In this document: positions 46,036 through 55,398 of the stretch, one piece after another
How positions within the stretch are numbered: position 1 is the stretch's first letter
Layout of the letters: every line of letters starts with the position of its first letter
Assembly: GCA_028690665.1 (NCBI GenBank)
Contig: JAQVAV010000004.1
Coordinates: forward strand, 186,001-250,000
Reading direction: 5' to 3'
Source of the DNA: Paludibacter sp.
Lineage (GTDB): Bacteria; Bacteroidota; Bacteroidia; Bacteroidales; Paludibacteraceae
Length of the DNA: 64,000 nucleotides
The notes under the pieces: generated by a model
What the model was told of the DNA's origin: nothing
The model's input: only the letters and a program-made list of their open reading frames with translations
Database searches by the model: none
Made by a program: the position numbers and the translations under genes

Positions 46036-47619
46036 CTATTTTTTAGTGGTAATCAGGATCACACCATTGCCTGCATATTTACCATATTTACTAATTAAAT
46101 CGGCTTTCTTTTCTTCGGTATCCGGTTTCAATACTTCGATTTTTTCAATGCTTTCCGTTTTAATGATATTATAATCAAAATTAGGAGGCATGTGCATTCC
46201 ATCCAAAAGAACTATAGGTTTATCTCCCCAGGGATTTTTTGTGTCTTTGCCACCATCAAGTTTGAAATTAATCGGCAAGTTATATTTTACCCGAACAGTC
46301 TTTCCTCTTTGAGTTCCAGGTTCCCATTCAGGCATGGTTTTGATTACCCGCATTGCTTCTGCATCTAAGAATGAATCAACACTACGCACCACTTCCACAT
46401 CCGATACAGAACCATCTTTATTTATAATAAAACTACAAATGACCCGTCCCTGAATGCCTTTTTCCTGAGCAGTAACCGGATACCTGACATTCTCGGCCAA
46501 AAACTTAAACAAAGCCTGATCACCGCCGGGAAATTTCGGCATATTTTCAACTACCTGAAATACCGGATCATCATCTTTGGAAGTTGCAACAGCTTTTTGT
46601 GAATTTTCTTTGGGAGCCTGCTGTTCAGAAACTCCATACCCAACTACAGTTAACTCTTTGGCGTCTGAAGCCTTCACGTCCTGTTTCTGAGTTGTAACTC
46701 TTGAGACATTCTCTGTGGTTGGTTTGCTCTCCTGCAACATGTTTTTTGCCTTACTAACAATCGTTTCGGCATTGCTGACTACAACCAGCGAAAGTGTCAG
46801 CGGTGCAATCAACAGGTATTTCAACGCTGTCGATTTGCTCGATTTTTTCTGATTCATCATGGTGATTCTTTTTTTTAAGGGTGAAATATTAAATTGATTG
46901 ATAATTTTAACTCGTGGTACCTGATACGAAAGCTGTAATAAATGGTACTGATAGCTGCGACTATCCACTCCTGATGCGATAACCTTATCATCAGCTAAAA
47001 ATTCGAGATTCTGTCGGATTTCCCGTTTCAGCAACCAGGACACCGGATTAATCCAACAAACAACGGTCAACAATTCAGCCACTATTACATCAATGCTGTG
47101 CCTCTGCCTCACATGGGTTAACTCATGAGTCAAAATTTGCTTCTGCTCGAATTCGCTATGCAGGGCAGGATTGATAAAAACAATCCCAAAAAACGAAAAC
47201 GGTGCCTGCTCACCTTGAAGTATCCGGACATTCACTCCATTCAGAACACCCGGCTGACTTTGTAACCTGATTTTCAGGATAGAAAAAAGCTGCATTCCAA
47301 AACGAATCATAAACACAGCAGCTATTATCCAATAAGCGCTGTATAGCCAAAAGCTATAATCTATCGCATGAGTTTCAGGTGTAATAACCACTTCCTGCAA
47401 CTGCACATAATTATGCAACACGGTTTGCATCTGAGGTTGTTTTTCGAGCCAGGCCGTAATATGCAACATTGGGTACAGAAATGAAACCGCAATACTTACC
47501 AACAAATAAATACGACGTGTACGCCAAAGTGTATCACTGGCAAAAAACAAACGATAAAACAGATAAAACAAAGCTATCGCAATGTTCACCTTGATAAAAT
47601 AAATCAACACAGGGTTCAT
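46036..47619 (-). CDS. BlaR1-type M56 metallopeptidase with TonB-C and plug-like tail
   Basis: A 527-aa membrane protein. Helices near 5-25, 35-55, 90-115 and 270-285 surround the M56 peptidase domain, with the zinc motif HELTH in ILTHELTHVRQRHS (about 165). A periplasmic linker leads to a TonB C-terminal-like domain (about 345-440, FPGGDQALFKFLAENVRYP, GRVICSFIINKDGSV, PEWEPGTQRGKTVRVKYNLPI) and a tail (about 450-527) resembling a TonB-receptor plug (SIEKIEVLKPD, YAGNGVILITTKK). BlaR1 relatives sense a signal and cleave the paired BlaI repressor. The TonB/plug parts in place of a penicillin-binding sensor suggest an envelope signal other than beta-lactam. Overlaps the BlaI gene by 4 bp. Confidence 0.88.
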   Translation of the reverse strand: MNPVLIYFIKVNIAIALFYLFYRLFFASDTLWRTRRIYLLVSIAVSFLYPMLHITAWLEKQPQMQTVLHNYVQLQEVVITPETHAIDYSFWLYSAYWIIAAVFMIRFGMQLFSILKIRLQSQPGVLNGVNVRILQGEQAPFSFFGIVFINPALHSEFEQKQILTHELTHVRQRHSIDVIVAELLTVVCWINPVSWLLKREIRQNLEFLADDKVIASGVDSRSYQYHLLQLSYQVPRVKIINQFNISPLKKRITMMNQKKSSKSTALKYLLIAPLTLSLVVVSNAETIVSKAKNMLQESKPTTENVSRVTTQKQDVKASDAKELTVVGYGVSEQQAPKENSQKAVATSKDDDPVFQVVENMPKFPGGDQALFKFLAENVRYPVTAQEKGIQGRVICSFIINKDGSVSDVEVVRSVDSFLDAEAMRVIKTMPEWEPGTQRGKTVRVKYNLPINFKLDGGKDTKNPWGDKPIVLLDGMHMPPNFDYNIIKTESIEKIEVLKPDTEEKKADLISKYGKYAGNGVILITTKK

Positions 47620-47972
47620 TTTTTTTCGATGAGTTTAATAATTTCCTGTAAATCTTCGGCACTGATTTTTTGCTTTTCGGCAAAGAAACTGACCAACTCC
47701 TTGTACGAATTGGCAAAATAATTCCGGACAACACCCGACATAAACTTCGATTTATATTCATTTTCGTCCATTGCCGGTGCATATTCATACATATTGCCAT
47801 AACGGGTGGACTTCACATACCCCTTACGCTCCAGATTTTTAGCTATAGATGCCACTGTTGTGTAGGGAGGTTTCGGATCATCCATTTGCTGAATAAAATC
47901 CCGGGTAAAACCTTTTCCATGCTGAAATATAATCAACATAAGTTCTTCTTCCTGATGTGTGAGCTTTTCCAT
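47616..47972 (-). CDS. BlaI/MecI/CopY-family repressor
   Basis: A 118-aa winged-helix repressor: MEKLTHQEEELMLIIFQHGKGF, recognition region PYTTVASIAKNLERKGYVKS and C-terminal dimerisation helices (SFFAEKQKISAEDLQEIIKL). In the family it binds palindromes upstream of its operon and is cleaved or released when the M56 partner is activated. The ATGA-type 4-bp overlap with the M56 gene shows translational coupling. Two dyads at 48041-48075, about 70-100 bp upstream of the start, are the expected operators. Confidence 0.92.
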   Translation of the reverse strand: MEKLTHQEEELMLIIFQHGKGFTRDFIQQMDDPKPPYTTVASIAKNLERKGYVKSTRYGNMYEYAPAMDENEYKSKFMSGVVRNYFANSYKELVSFFAEKQKISAEDLQEIIKLIEKK

Positions 47973-48040
47973 AAACTTATTTCTTTTATATTGTAATTTC
48001 TTGATCGTTTATTTATAGTAACGTACAAAATATGATTTTA

Positions 48041-48075
48041 TTACGAAGTATTCGCAAATCTACGAAAATTTCGTA
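48041..48075. promoter_or_regulatory. Paired operator-like dyads upstream of the BlaI gene
   Basis: Two adjacent palindromes: TTACGAAGTATTCGCAA (48041-48057, one mismatched pair) and TACGAAAATTTCGTA (48061-48075, perfect around a central A). They share the half-site TACGAA and lie between the BlaI gene (minus strand) and the divergent subtilase gene. Tandem dyads match how BlaI-type dimers bind; binding itself is inferred. Confidence 0.6.
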
Positions 48076-48233
48076 ACAACAATTACCGGGGCACCTTATT
48101 TTAATATAAATTAACTTCTAAAACTAATCACAACAACTGTAATTCAAAAAAGGTCAGGATAACTTCCACAATAAAATACTAATTCACAACATTCTTACTA
48201 TTTTTGTCATTATATATCTGGAATTGAATTTTT

Positions 48234-49868
48234 ATGAAGAAGCTGTTACTACTCTTTTTTTGGCTCCTTATAAGTTTACCGGCAACAAAAGCTGATACCG
48301 GATATTATTTCTATGTACAACTAAAAGACAAAAACAATAATCCATATTCATTATCGAATCCGGCTGAATTTCTATCTCAACGTGCAATTGATCGTCGTAA
48401 AAAATTTCATATCGATATTGACTCCACCGACTTGCCTGTTAGTCCATCGTATACCAGCGAAGTAACAGCAACCGGAATTATGGTACATTCCCGTTCAAAA
48501 TGGATGAACGGACTAACTGTACTTACAACGGATTCATCTGTTATGTCGCAGATTCGTGCATTGTCTTTTGTAAAATTTGTACAATATACAGGGAAAACAA
48601 CCACGGCTTTTTCGGTTATAAGCAGAGCTAAACTGAAAACCGACTCGCTCACTTATGGTTCTGCCACAACTCAGATTAACATAATTAATGCAAATCAGAT
48701 ACATGCAGAGGGGTATCTGGGACAGGATATGATAATCGGGGTATTGGACGCGGGATTTTACCACGCCGATCAGAACCCGGGGCTCGACAGTTTGCGTTTG
48801 CAGGACAGATTATTAGGAACAAAAGATATTATAGCTCCGGGCAATAATGTATTTAATGAAGACACGCACGGGGCCAATGTTCTCAGCATTATGGCCGGAA
48901 ATCTGCCCGGGCAATATCTCGGATCGGCACCCCAAGCATCTTACTGGCTTATCCGTACCGAATATGCTCCAACCGAATACCTTGTAGAAACTGATTTTTG
49001 GGCAGCCGGAATAGAATTTGCCGACAGCGTCGGGGTCGACGCAATTAATTCTTCTTTAGGGTATACCGAGTTTGATGATACAACCATGAATTACACTTAT
49101 GCCGATATGGACGGAAATGTAAGCCGGGCAAGTCGTGCGGCTTATCTTGCTGCCCGGAAAGGTATCATTGTATGCAATAGTGCCGGAAATGAAGGGAATG
49201 ACACATGGCACTACATCGGCGCTCCGGCTGATGCTGACAGCATATTTTCTGTGGGCGCGGTTACGAGCAACGAAACAGCCAGTTATTTCACCTCGTGGGG
49301 ACCTACCAGTGACGGGCGTGTAAAACCTGAAGTTTGTGCGCAGGGCAGTGCAACAGCATACGTGGCTTACACCGGGACACCCTCGTCGGGAAACGGAACT
49401 TCCTATTCATCTCCCGTAATAACCGGGACTGTTACCTGTCTGATGCAAAAATACAGCGATAAAGCAGACACGACACTTCTTATAAAGCTCGCCAATCTGC
49501 GCAATGCTGTTATCAGCAGTAGCAATCTTTATTTATCTCCTTCTGCTCAATTAGGTTACGGGATTCCTGATTTTGTAAAAGCAGATAGTTTGCTGTCAAA
49601 ATATTATGCCACAGATAATGAAAATCAGAATTCAGACCTGGTCACATTTATTAACGACCAACAATCTCTGACAATATCTAAAACTATTGCAACAAATACC
49701 GACGAACTGCATATCTACATTTATACAACATCAGGCATATTAGTTTACAAATTCTCATTTTCTAATTCCGAACTTGCAATCCCGGTAAATATTTTCAATA
49801 CAGGGATTTACATTATTCGTATTACAGACAATAAGAATTTTCAGGTAGCCAAATTTCTGATCAACTAA
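48234..49868 (+). CDS. T9SS-sorted subtilisin-like serine protease (S8)
   Basis: A 544-aa secreted protease. Signal peptide 1-20; short propeptide-like region; S8 domain with Asp in IGVLDAGFYH (about 172), His in EDTHGANVLSIMAG (about 212), oxyanion Asn in CNSAGNEGND and Ser in NGTSYSSPVITG (about 391). The last 80 residues (about 465-544: LHIYIYTTSGILVYKF, FNTGIYIIRI, VAKFLI) are a T9SS type A sorting domain, so the enzyme is exported across the outer membrane. xseA starts 10 bp after its stop, an odd pairing that may share a transcript by position only. Confidence 0.92.
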   Translation: MKKLLLLFFWLLISLPATKADTGYYFYVQLKDKNNNPYSLSNPAEFLSQRAIDRRKKFHIDIDSTDLPVSPSYTSEVTATGIMVHSRSKWMNGLTVLTTDSSVMSQIRALSFVKFVQYTGKTTTAFSVISRAKLKTDSLTYGSATTQINIINANQIHAEGYLGQDMIIGVLDAGFYHADQNPGLDSLRLQDRLLGTKDIIAPGNNVFNEDTHGANVLSIMAGNLPGQYLGSAPQASYWLIRTEYAPTEYLVETDFWAAGIEFADSVGVDAINSSLGYTEFDDTTMNYTYADMDGNVSRASRAAYLAARKGIIVCNSAGNEGNDTWHYIGAPADADSIFSVGAVTSNETASYFTSWGPTSDGRVKPEVCAQGSATAYVAYTGTPSSGNGTSYSSPVITGTVTCLMQKYSDKADTTLLIKLANLRNAVISSSNLYLSPSAQLGYGIPDFVKADSLLSKYYATDNENQNSDLVTFINDQQSLTISKTIATNTDELHIYIYTTSGILVYKFSFSNSELAIPVNIFNTGIYIIRITDNKNFQVAKFLIN

Positions 49869-49878
49869 TTTCATCTTT

Positions 49879-51120
49879 ATGAATTCCATATCTCTCTCCG
49901 AACTAACAACCCGCGTACAGGAAACTATCAAACTGAATTTCGACACTCCGGTATGGATAAGAGCCGAAATCAGTGAACTTCGCGAAAACGCAAACGGTCA
50001 TTGCTATTTGGAGTTTGTCGAAAAGGATTCCGGCACAGATTATTTACTCGCTAAAGTAAAAGCTACAATCTGGTCGACGACTTATCGCATGCTAAAACCT
50101 TATTTTGAAAGCTCAACCGGGGAAACACTCCGGGCCGGACTAAATATATTGGTTGCAGTTACCGTTGAATATCATGGCGTTTACGGTTTCAGTCTGAATG
50201 TACGTGACATCGACCCGACATTTACCATTGGCGAACTGGCTGCCCGCCGACTGAAAATTATCCGACAACTAGAGGCCGATGGCGTAGTGGACATGAATAA
50301 GAAATTACCATTCCCCGAACGCCCGCAACGGATCGCCGTCATCTCCTCTCCTACTGCTGCCGGATATGGCGACTTTATGGATCAGCTGACCAACAATACG
50401 CATGGTTTTGCTTTTTATACAAAACTTTTTCCGGCCATCATGCAGGGCGATCAGGCAGAACACTCTATTATCAGCGCATTGGATAACGTTTTCAGTCATA
50501 TTGAACTATTTGACCTGGTGGTTATTATCCGCGGAGGTGGCGCCACAACGGACTTAGCTTGTTTTGATTCTTACGATCTGGCACTCAATTGTGCACAATT
50601 TCCTTTACCCGTCATTGCTGGAATCGGACATCAACGCGACAGTTCCATTCTTGACATGGTAGCTCACATATCGGTTAAAACACCAACAGCAGCAGCAGAA
50701 CTTATTTTATCGGCTATGGAATCTACATTCAGTAATGTGCTGGACTTAAGCTACAATATCAGCCAGATTCTGAAAAACCGTCTGACAACCGAACATCGTA
50801 GTTTGGATGACACTAAATGGAAACTGAAACAAAGTCTGCAAAACAAAGTTTCGGCAAAAGCCATTGCCCGTGAGCGACTAAGAAACAGACTACTCTCGGC
50901 CATCCGTCAAAGAATTGCTTTTGAACAAAACCGGCTATCCATACTTGATAAAAGCATTGAAGCGCATTCGCCCGCTTTTTTATTAAAACACGGTTACACT
51001 ATTACCACCGTAAACGGGAAACGCATTACGTCGATAAAAGATGTAAAACCGGGGGATAAAATTCATACATTTGTACACGATGGAGAAATAACAAGTAAAG
51101 TGATTGAGAAAAATCAATAA
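49879..51120 (+). CDS. xseA: Exodeoxyribonuclease VII large subunit
   Basis: XseA with XseB degrades single-stranded DNA to oligonucleotides. The 413-aa protein has the N-terminal OB fold (about 5-105, WIRAEISELRENANGHCYLEF), the catalytic domain signature IAVISSPTAAGYGDF, VVIIRGGGATTDLACFDSYDLA and PVIAGIGHQRDSSILDMVAHISVKTPTA-type block (read in pieces), then a coiled-coil region and a C-terminal segment (GYTITTVNGKRI). No xseB follows; the next gene is folB, so the small subunit must be encoded elsewhere. Confidence 0.96.
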   Translation: MNSISLSELTTRVQETIKLNFDTPVWIRAEISELRENANGHCYLEFVEKDSGTDYLLAKVKATIWSTTYRMLKPYFESSTGETLRAGLNILVAVTVEYHGVYGFSLNVRDIDPTFTIGELAARRLKIIRQLEADGVVDMNKKLPFPERPQRIAVISSPTAAGYGDFMDQLTNNTHGFAFYTKLFPAIMQGDQAEHSIISALDNVFSHIELFDLVVIIRGGGATTDLACFDSYDLALNCAQFPLPVIAGIGHQRDSSILDMVAHISVKTPTAAAELILSAMESTFSNVLDLSYNISQILKNRLTTEHRSLDDTKWKLKQSLQNKVSAKAIARERLRNRLLSAIRQRIAFEQNRLSILDKSIEAHSPAFLLKHGYTITTVNGKRITSIKDVKPGDKIHTFVHDGEITSKVIEKNQ

Positions 51121-51165
51121 ACTTTATAAGCTAATGAATTTCAAACAACAAACACCCAATAAAAA

Positions 51166-51522
51166 ATGTCAGTAATTACACTTGAAAACATGGAATTCCA
51201 CGCATATCATGGATGTCTGGAACACGAAAAAACATTCGGGAATACCTTTACGGTAACACTTGTAATGGAAGTTGACACTACTCTTGCAAGTAAAAACGAC
51301 TTGTTGAGTGATACGGTCAATTATCAGGATGTATATGATACGGTAAAAAACGAAATGGAAAAACCTTCGGAACTTTTAGAACATGTCACCCGGCGTATAG
51401 CAGACTCTGTATTCGATAAATTTCCTCAAATTCAATCATTAAACATTCGCGTTTCAAAATTAAATCCACCCCTCGGTGGAAAAGTTGCCGCTGTATCTAT
51501 TGAAACAGGAAGAGAACGATAA
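51166..51522 (+). CDS. folB: Dihydroneopterin aldolase
   Basis: FolB converts 7,8-dihydroneopterin to 6-hydroxymethyl-dihydropterin and glycolaldehyde in folate synthesis. The 118-aa single-domain protein is of normal length, with family features MEFHAYHGCLEHEKTFGN (active-site Tyr/Glu), DTVNYQDVYDTVKNEM, LLEHVTRRIADSVF and VSKLNPPLGG. It begins 45 bp after xseA on the same strand and is probably co-transcribed. Confidence 0.93.
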   Translation: MSVITLENMEFHAYHGCLEHEKTFGNTFTVTLVMEVDTTLASKNDLLSDTVNYQDVYDTVKNEMEKPSELLEHVTRRIADSVFDKFPQIQSLNIRVSKLNPPLGGKVAAVSIETGRER

Positions 51523-51622
51523 ATATTCGAGGTCATTACCTTTGTTTGAAAAGATATTTATCAAAAAAACTTTTAAAAATAAATAACAGACATTAGATAA
51601 TGTCACATAACTCAAAAGTTGT

Positions 51623-51663
51623 ACCCGACTTAATCCCTTTCCTGCAGAGAAATTAAGCCGGGT
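51623..51663. terminator. Hairpin between convergent folB and DUF6055 genes
   Basis: ACCCGACTTAAT (51623-51634) pairs with ATTAAGCCGGGT (51652-51663), one mismatch. U-tracts are weak on both sides, but the site sits in the middle of a convergent gap. Confidence 0.55.
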
Positions 51664-51710
51664 ATTCAATATATTTAATATAATTTTGTTGCCGTCGCTA
51701 TATGACTAAA

Positions 51711-54700
51711 TCATGGCATCATAATTTTTTCAGTGTAGATACCGCTGTCACTTACTACTGAAACAATATAAATTCCCGAAGACAACAATACTGAAAATTT
51801 AGTTCCGACCACATTTTCGTCTACAACACGACTACCTGTTACCCGGTAAATTCTTAATTTTGAAGATGCAGGTATTTCACTAATCATGAGAACATTGTTT
51901 TTAATTCGTACACTAAGAGCCAATTTTTTGACTTCATCAAGTGCATTGTACACATTTGCATAGCCATAAACATTGGTATTGTTGAAACTTATCTGATATG
52001 GCCATTGTTCGTCGTTACTATCATCGTCATCCCATGCATGCCGCCAGTGAACACGTGGAGCTCCGGAAATTACAAACCACAATTTATTGCAATTATCCGG
52101 ACACTCGAAACTGAAAGTTTCTTTTCCTTCATTTACTGACATATCAGCAGTATTTACATTACTGTAAACGCGGGTACCATCTTTTAAAAGAGTAACAAAA
52201 CCACATCGCCAGCCTGCATATCCTACATAATTTTTACGATAACCATCAGTGCCCGCAAGCCCCTGGAAATACGCAAAAACAGTTTTGGCTGCAGTTGGAG
52301 CGTTTAATCGAATGATATTATGTCCGTAATTTTCAATGCATGCCGTTGAGTCAATCTGCCACACATAGTTTCCCATATTTTTAAGCTTTGGCTGCGTACG
52401 CGATGCAATGACACTTGCACCATAGTTTTTCAACGCGGGAATATCCCATGTAGTAAATTTGGCAGCGCAAGTCCACATCTCATCATTAAATTCGCTTTGT
52501 GAGGTTCCCGTCAGACGTTTATATGTCTCCACCGGATCTTCCGGATTAACCGATTCATTCCACAAACGCCCGATAAAATCCATGCCATGAAGATCGCACC
52601 AATAGTCCTGAATAAAATAATCTTCGTAACGTGTTGATTCATGCAGAATATGTTTATGAACATGACTGAGATAACCCGAAAACCATTCGTTTGTAAATTG
52701 TTGCTCCGGAAAAACCTTGTATGCCTGCCATTGGGCACATTGTTCCCACCAGCCGTTGCCACCAGAAGCATTATCGCCAAATCCATACATCCATCCATTG
52801 GAGTCATTATTATCACAATGCACCTGATACTGAAAACAATGACCAACTTCATGTGCAATAGTTTGTCCTCCCCGCGAAGAAAGCGCCGACGATGTCAGGG
52901 TCAGTAATCCAATCGTATTATCGACGCCCGAACCCGAAGCTTCCCAGTCGCTCGAATAACGCAAACGGATAATCATTTTATAAATATCTGTTTTTGAAGA
53001 TCCTTTTTGAATAAATTTCAACGAATCGGCATAAAAAGCAAAACTCTTTTCTGCCAGTACAAGGCATGCATCGACAATGCTGCCGGGATCATCACCAAAA
53101 CCGGATTCCCAGAAAAGAATCCAGTTCTTCGATTGCCTGCTCCGCTCAATTGACCAGCTATTGGTTGCATCATACACATCTCCCATCATCCATGTAGGAA
53201 CATAAATTTGCTTACCAACACTTTTCGTCACGTTTTTCAGCGTCGTTGCAGCATTATTAATTTCAGCAAGTGTCAAATCCAAATCATCATAACTGGTATT
53301 AGCAACCTCAATTGCATTCTGGAGTTTTACTATTTCGTCTGTTTTTTCAAGAAATCCCAGAATCGTATTCGCATTATCTATCGTTTTCTTTAACGCAACA
53401 TAAGCATTAAGCGACGTATATGCTGTTTCGATAGCGGCATCGATGGTATCTTTGGCTGCTGCAAGGTCTGCTTCGGCCGGCAGCTCTGCCGACGCAGCCT
53501 CCTGCGCCTTCGAAATGGCAACATTAAGTTCACTGACAGCAGTATTTTGAATTTTCTGTGTAAGCAAATACTGCGCTTCAACAATTCTGTTGTTGATAGC
53601 CAGCACCAGATCACTGAGGCCGGCTGAACCCAGATATTCCAGACGGAAGTTATCAAACAAAACCCAACAGCCATCTTGTTGGAATTCCGATTTTGCACCG
53701 ATTGTCAGGGTACCACCCTCATTCAACAGGATATTTTCCAATGTCATTTCATAATAAGTATTGGCTGTATTTGTAATCATAGTTGCGGCAGCAGACATCG
53801 TATTGACATATCCGTTTAACGACTCTGTACCCGTATAGGGATGTTTATAAATAGAATTGAACGGGACGCTCACATCTGTATATCCGGCAGCTTGTGCATA
53901 TATCCGGGCATAAATAGTTTCTGTTCCTGCTTTATAAGCTGCACCGCCATCATTTAGTTTCGGACGTTCGAAGCCACGTGCTTTCAGTCTATATTTTCCG
54001 GCAGGCAGTCCGGTAAGCGTCTGATACATATTAAATGTTTTCTGGTAAAATTCTACTTCATGGTAATTAACCGTCCCGGCTCCTTCCCAACCGGTCGTTG
54101 TATTGTCATCGAAGCCCTGATTTTCAATAAAATCAGTCATATCCACAGGATTTTCTTCCGATGCATTAGCATATTTATAGATACGGATAGCTTTTTGCAA
54201 ATCGGCAATTGCATTTTCAATATCGCTTGCAGAAAAGCTGTCTAAAAATGTTTTAGCTTTATCAATAGCAGCAAGAAGGTTAGCTGCTCCATTTAACGAG
54301 GTATCATACAACGCCTCAGCTTCGGTTATAACGGTCTGGAGCTCATCATTATTAGCCACCTCCGTTGCTTCGTAAAGCATAAAATCATCAATCCCAAAGC
54401 TATTATTGAGCCACCGAAAACGTGCAACTATATAACTATAAGCCGGACTCGTATTTGTAAAAAACACATAATTTTGAGTCCATACGCCTCCTCCGTTTAC
54501 CTGTGCTCCGTCAAGCAGAATTTTCGGTTCGGCAGAAGATGTTTTACTGTTAGTAAGCGATGTTTTCAAATATAATTCAGTTGAAGCCGCAACCGAGCTG
54601 TCAAGATATTTTACCTGAAAGGCAAATAAATAACTTTTACCGGCAGAAAGCGCCCAACCGGTACCAATTGATCCCGCTGAGCTTGAATTTTCATTATACA

Positions 54701-54968
54701 GCCCGATTAAATATTTTGAATTATCAACACCCCCCGTTGTTGCAATAGAAAATTTGGAAGAACTAAGTGTAGCCGCAGATGATGTTGCATCAGTCCAGCC
54801 TGTAAAGCCATTTTCGAAACCGGGATTACTGATAAGATTCTCACTTAAAAGTTTGAACTTTTTATTATTAATTGTGATAGTGTCGCCCGCCTGGTTTTCT
54901 GCTAAAACAAAAAGACCGGAAATCATACAAAAAACAATCAGAAAGCGTTGAAGTGATTTTTTACTCAT
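51711..54968 (-). CDS. Large T9SS-sorted DUF6055-type putative zinc peptidase with FIVAR and sandwich domains
   Basis: A 1085-aa secreted multidomain protein. Signal peptide (1-24); jelly-roll-like binding module (about 35-200, LISNPGFENGFTGWTDA); FIVAR helical module (about 205-270); second sandwich (about 275-455, GWEGAGTVNYHE, GKYRLKARGFERP); second FIVAR-like helical stretch (about 470-590); peptidase-like domain (about 595-930) with the zinc motif HEVGH in IAHEVGHCFQYQVHCD (near 704) and acidic WWEQCAQW downstream as a possible third ligand; T9SS sorting domain at the end (about 1010-1085, LRIYRVTGSRVV, SSGIYIVSV, EKIMMP). DUF6055 proteins are predicted peptidases of unknown substrate; glycoprotein or host/plant wall targets are possible. 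Confidence 0.82.
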   Translation of the reverse strand: MSKKSLQRFLIVFCMISGLFVLAENQAGDTITINNKKFKLLSENLISNPGFENGFTGWTDATSSAATLSSSKFSIATTGGVDNSKYLIGLYNENSSSAGSIGTGWALSAGKSYLFAFQVKYLDSSVAASTELYLKTSLTNSKTSSAEPKILLDGAQVNGGGVWTQNYVFFTNTSPAYSYIVARFRWLNNSFGIDDFMLYEATEVANNDELQTVITEAEALYDTSLNGAANLLAAIDKAKTFLDSFSASDIENAIADLQKAIRIYKYANASEENPVDMTDFIENQGFDDNTTTGWEGAGTVNYHEVEFYQKTFNMYQTLTGLPAGKYRLKARGFERPKLNDGGAAYKAGTETIYARIYAQAAGYTDVSVPFNSIYKHPYTGTESLNGYVNTMSAAATMITNTANTYYEMTLENILLNEGGTLTIGAKSEFQQDGCWVLFDNFRLEYLGSAGLSDLVLAINNRIVEAQYLLTQKIQNTAVSELNVAISKAQEAASAELPAEADLAAAKDTIDAAIETAYTSLNAYVALKKTIDNANTILGFLEKTDEIVKLQNAIEVANTSYDDLDLTLAEINNAATTLKNVTKSVGKQIYVPTWMMGDVYDATNSWSIERSRQSKNWILFWESGFGDDPGSIVDACLVLAEKSFAFYADSLKFIQKGSSKTDIYKMIIRLRYSSDWEASGSGVDNTIGLLTLTSSALSSRGGQTIAHEVGHCFQYQVHCDNNDSNGWMYGFGDNASGGNGWWEQCAQWQAYKVFPEQQFTNEWFSGYLSHVHKHILHESTRYEDYFIQDYWCDLHGMDFIGRLWNESVNPEDPVETYKRLTGTSQSEFNDEMWTCAAKFTTWDIPALKNYGASVIASRTQPKLKNMGNYVWQIDSTACIENYGHNIIRLNAPTAAKTVFAYFQGLAGTDGYRKNYVGYAGWRCGFVTLLKDGTRVYSNVNTADMSVNEGKETFSFECPDNCNKLWFVISGAPRVHWRHAWDDDDSNDEQWPYQISFNNTNVYGYANVYNALDEVKKLALSVRIKNNVLMISEIPASSKLRIYRVTGSRVVDENVVGTKFSVLLSSGIYIVSVVSDSGIYTEKIMMP

Positions 54969-55398
54969 AATTTATAGTACCCCAATATAAAATTCAATAG
55001 AATATTTTTCAAACCAATTACTCTGTAGTACAAATATTTGAGTTAAATTGATTTTCAAAAATACGAACAATCACAAAACAAGACGGGCATAATTAGTTCA
55101 AAAGCAGGTATTAAATCGGGCAAAAATTTTCGAATTACAGGGCTGTCCATTTTATACACGCAACCGGAAACTCACACCACCTGCGAATTCAACATAAGCT
55201 TTCCATGTCGTTTTTCTTTCTATAGTTTGTTTTTATAAATAAAAATCCTATTGAATGCTTTTATTTAAAAGGAATACAAAGGTATTCTGAGATTAAAACC
55301 GGATTGTAATATATTATTTACACTCTTGTGACGGGAATCAAACCGAATTGTAACAGAGGCAGGCTTTCTTTGCGGTAACAAAAACACATTTTAATTTA
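54969..55398. other. 430-bp intergenic region with a direct repeat
   Basis: No gene found. It contains a near-perfect 14-bp direct repeat, AAACCGGATTGTAA (55296-55309) and AAACCGAATTGTAA (55340-55353), spaced 44 bp start to start (about four helical turns), upstream of the sphingomyelinase-like gene. It also contains a perfect 6-bp dyad, GAATAC/GTATTC (55273-55288). Confidence 0.4.

Noticed and set aside
51537-51544. TACCTTTG as an additional plus-strand promoter after folB
   Set aside because: It has no -33 partner and no gene follows before the convergent DUF6055 gene; probably chance.
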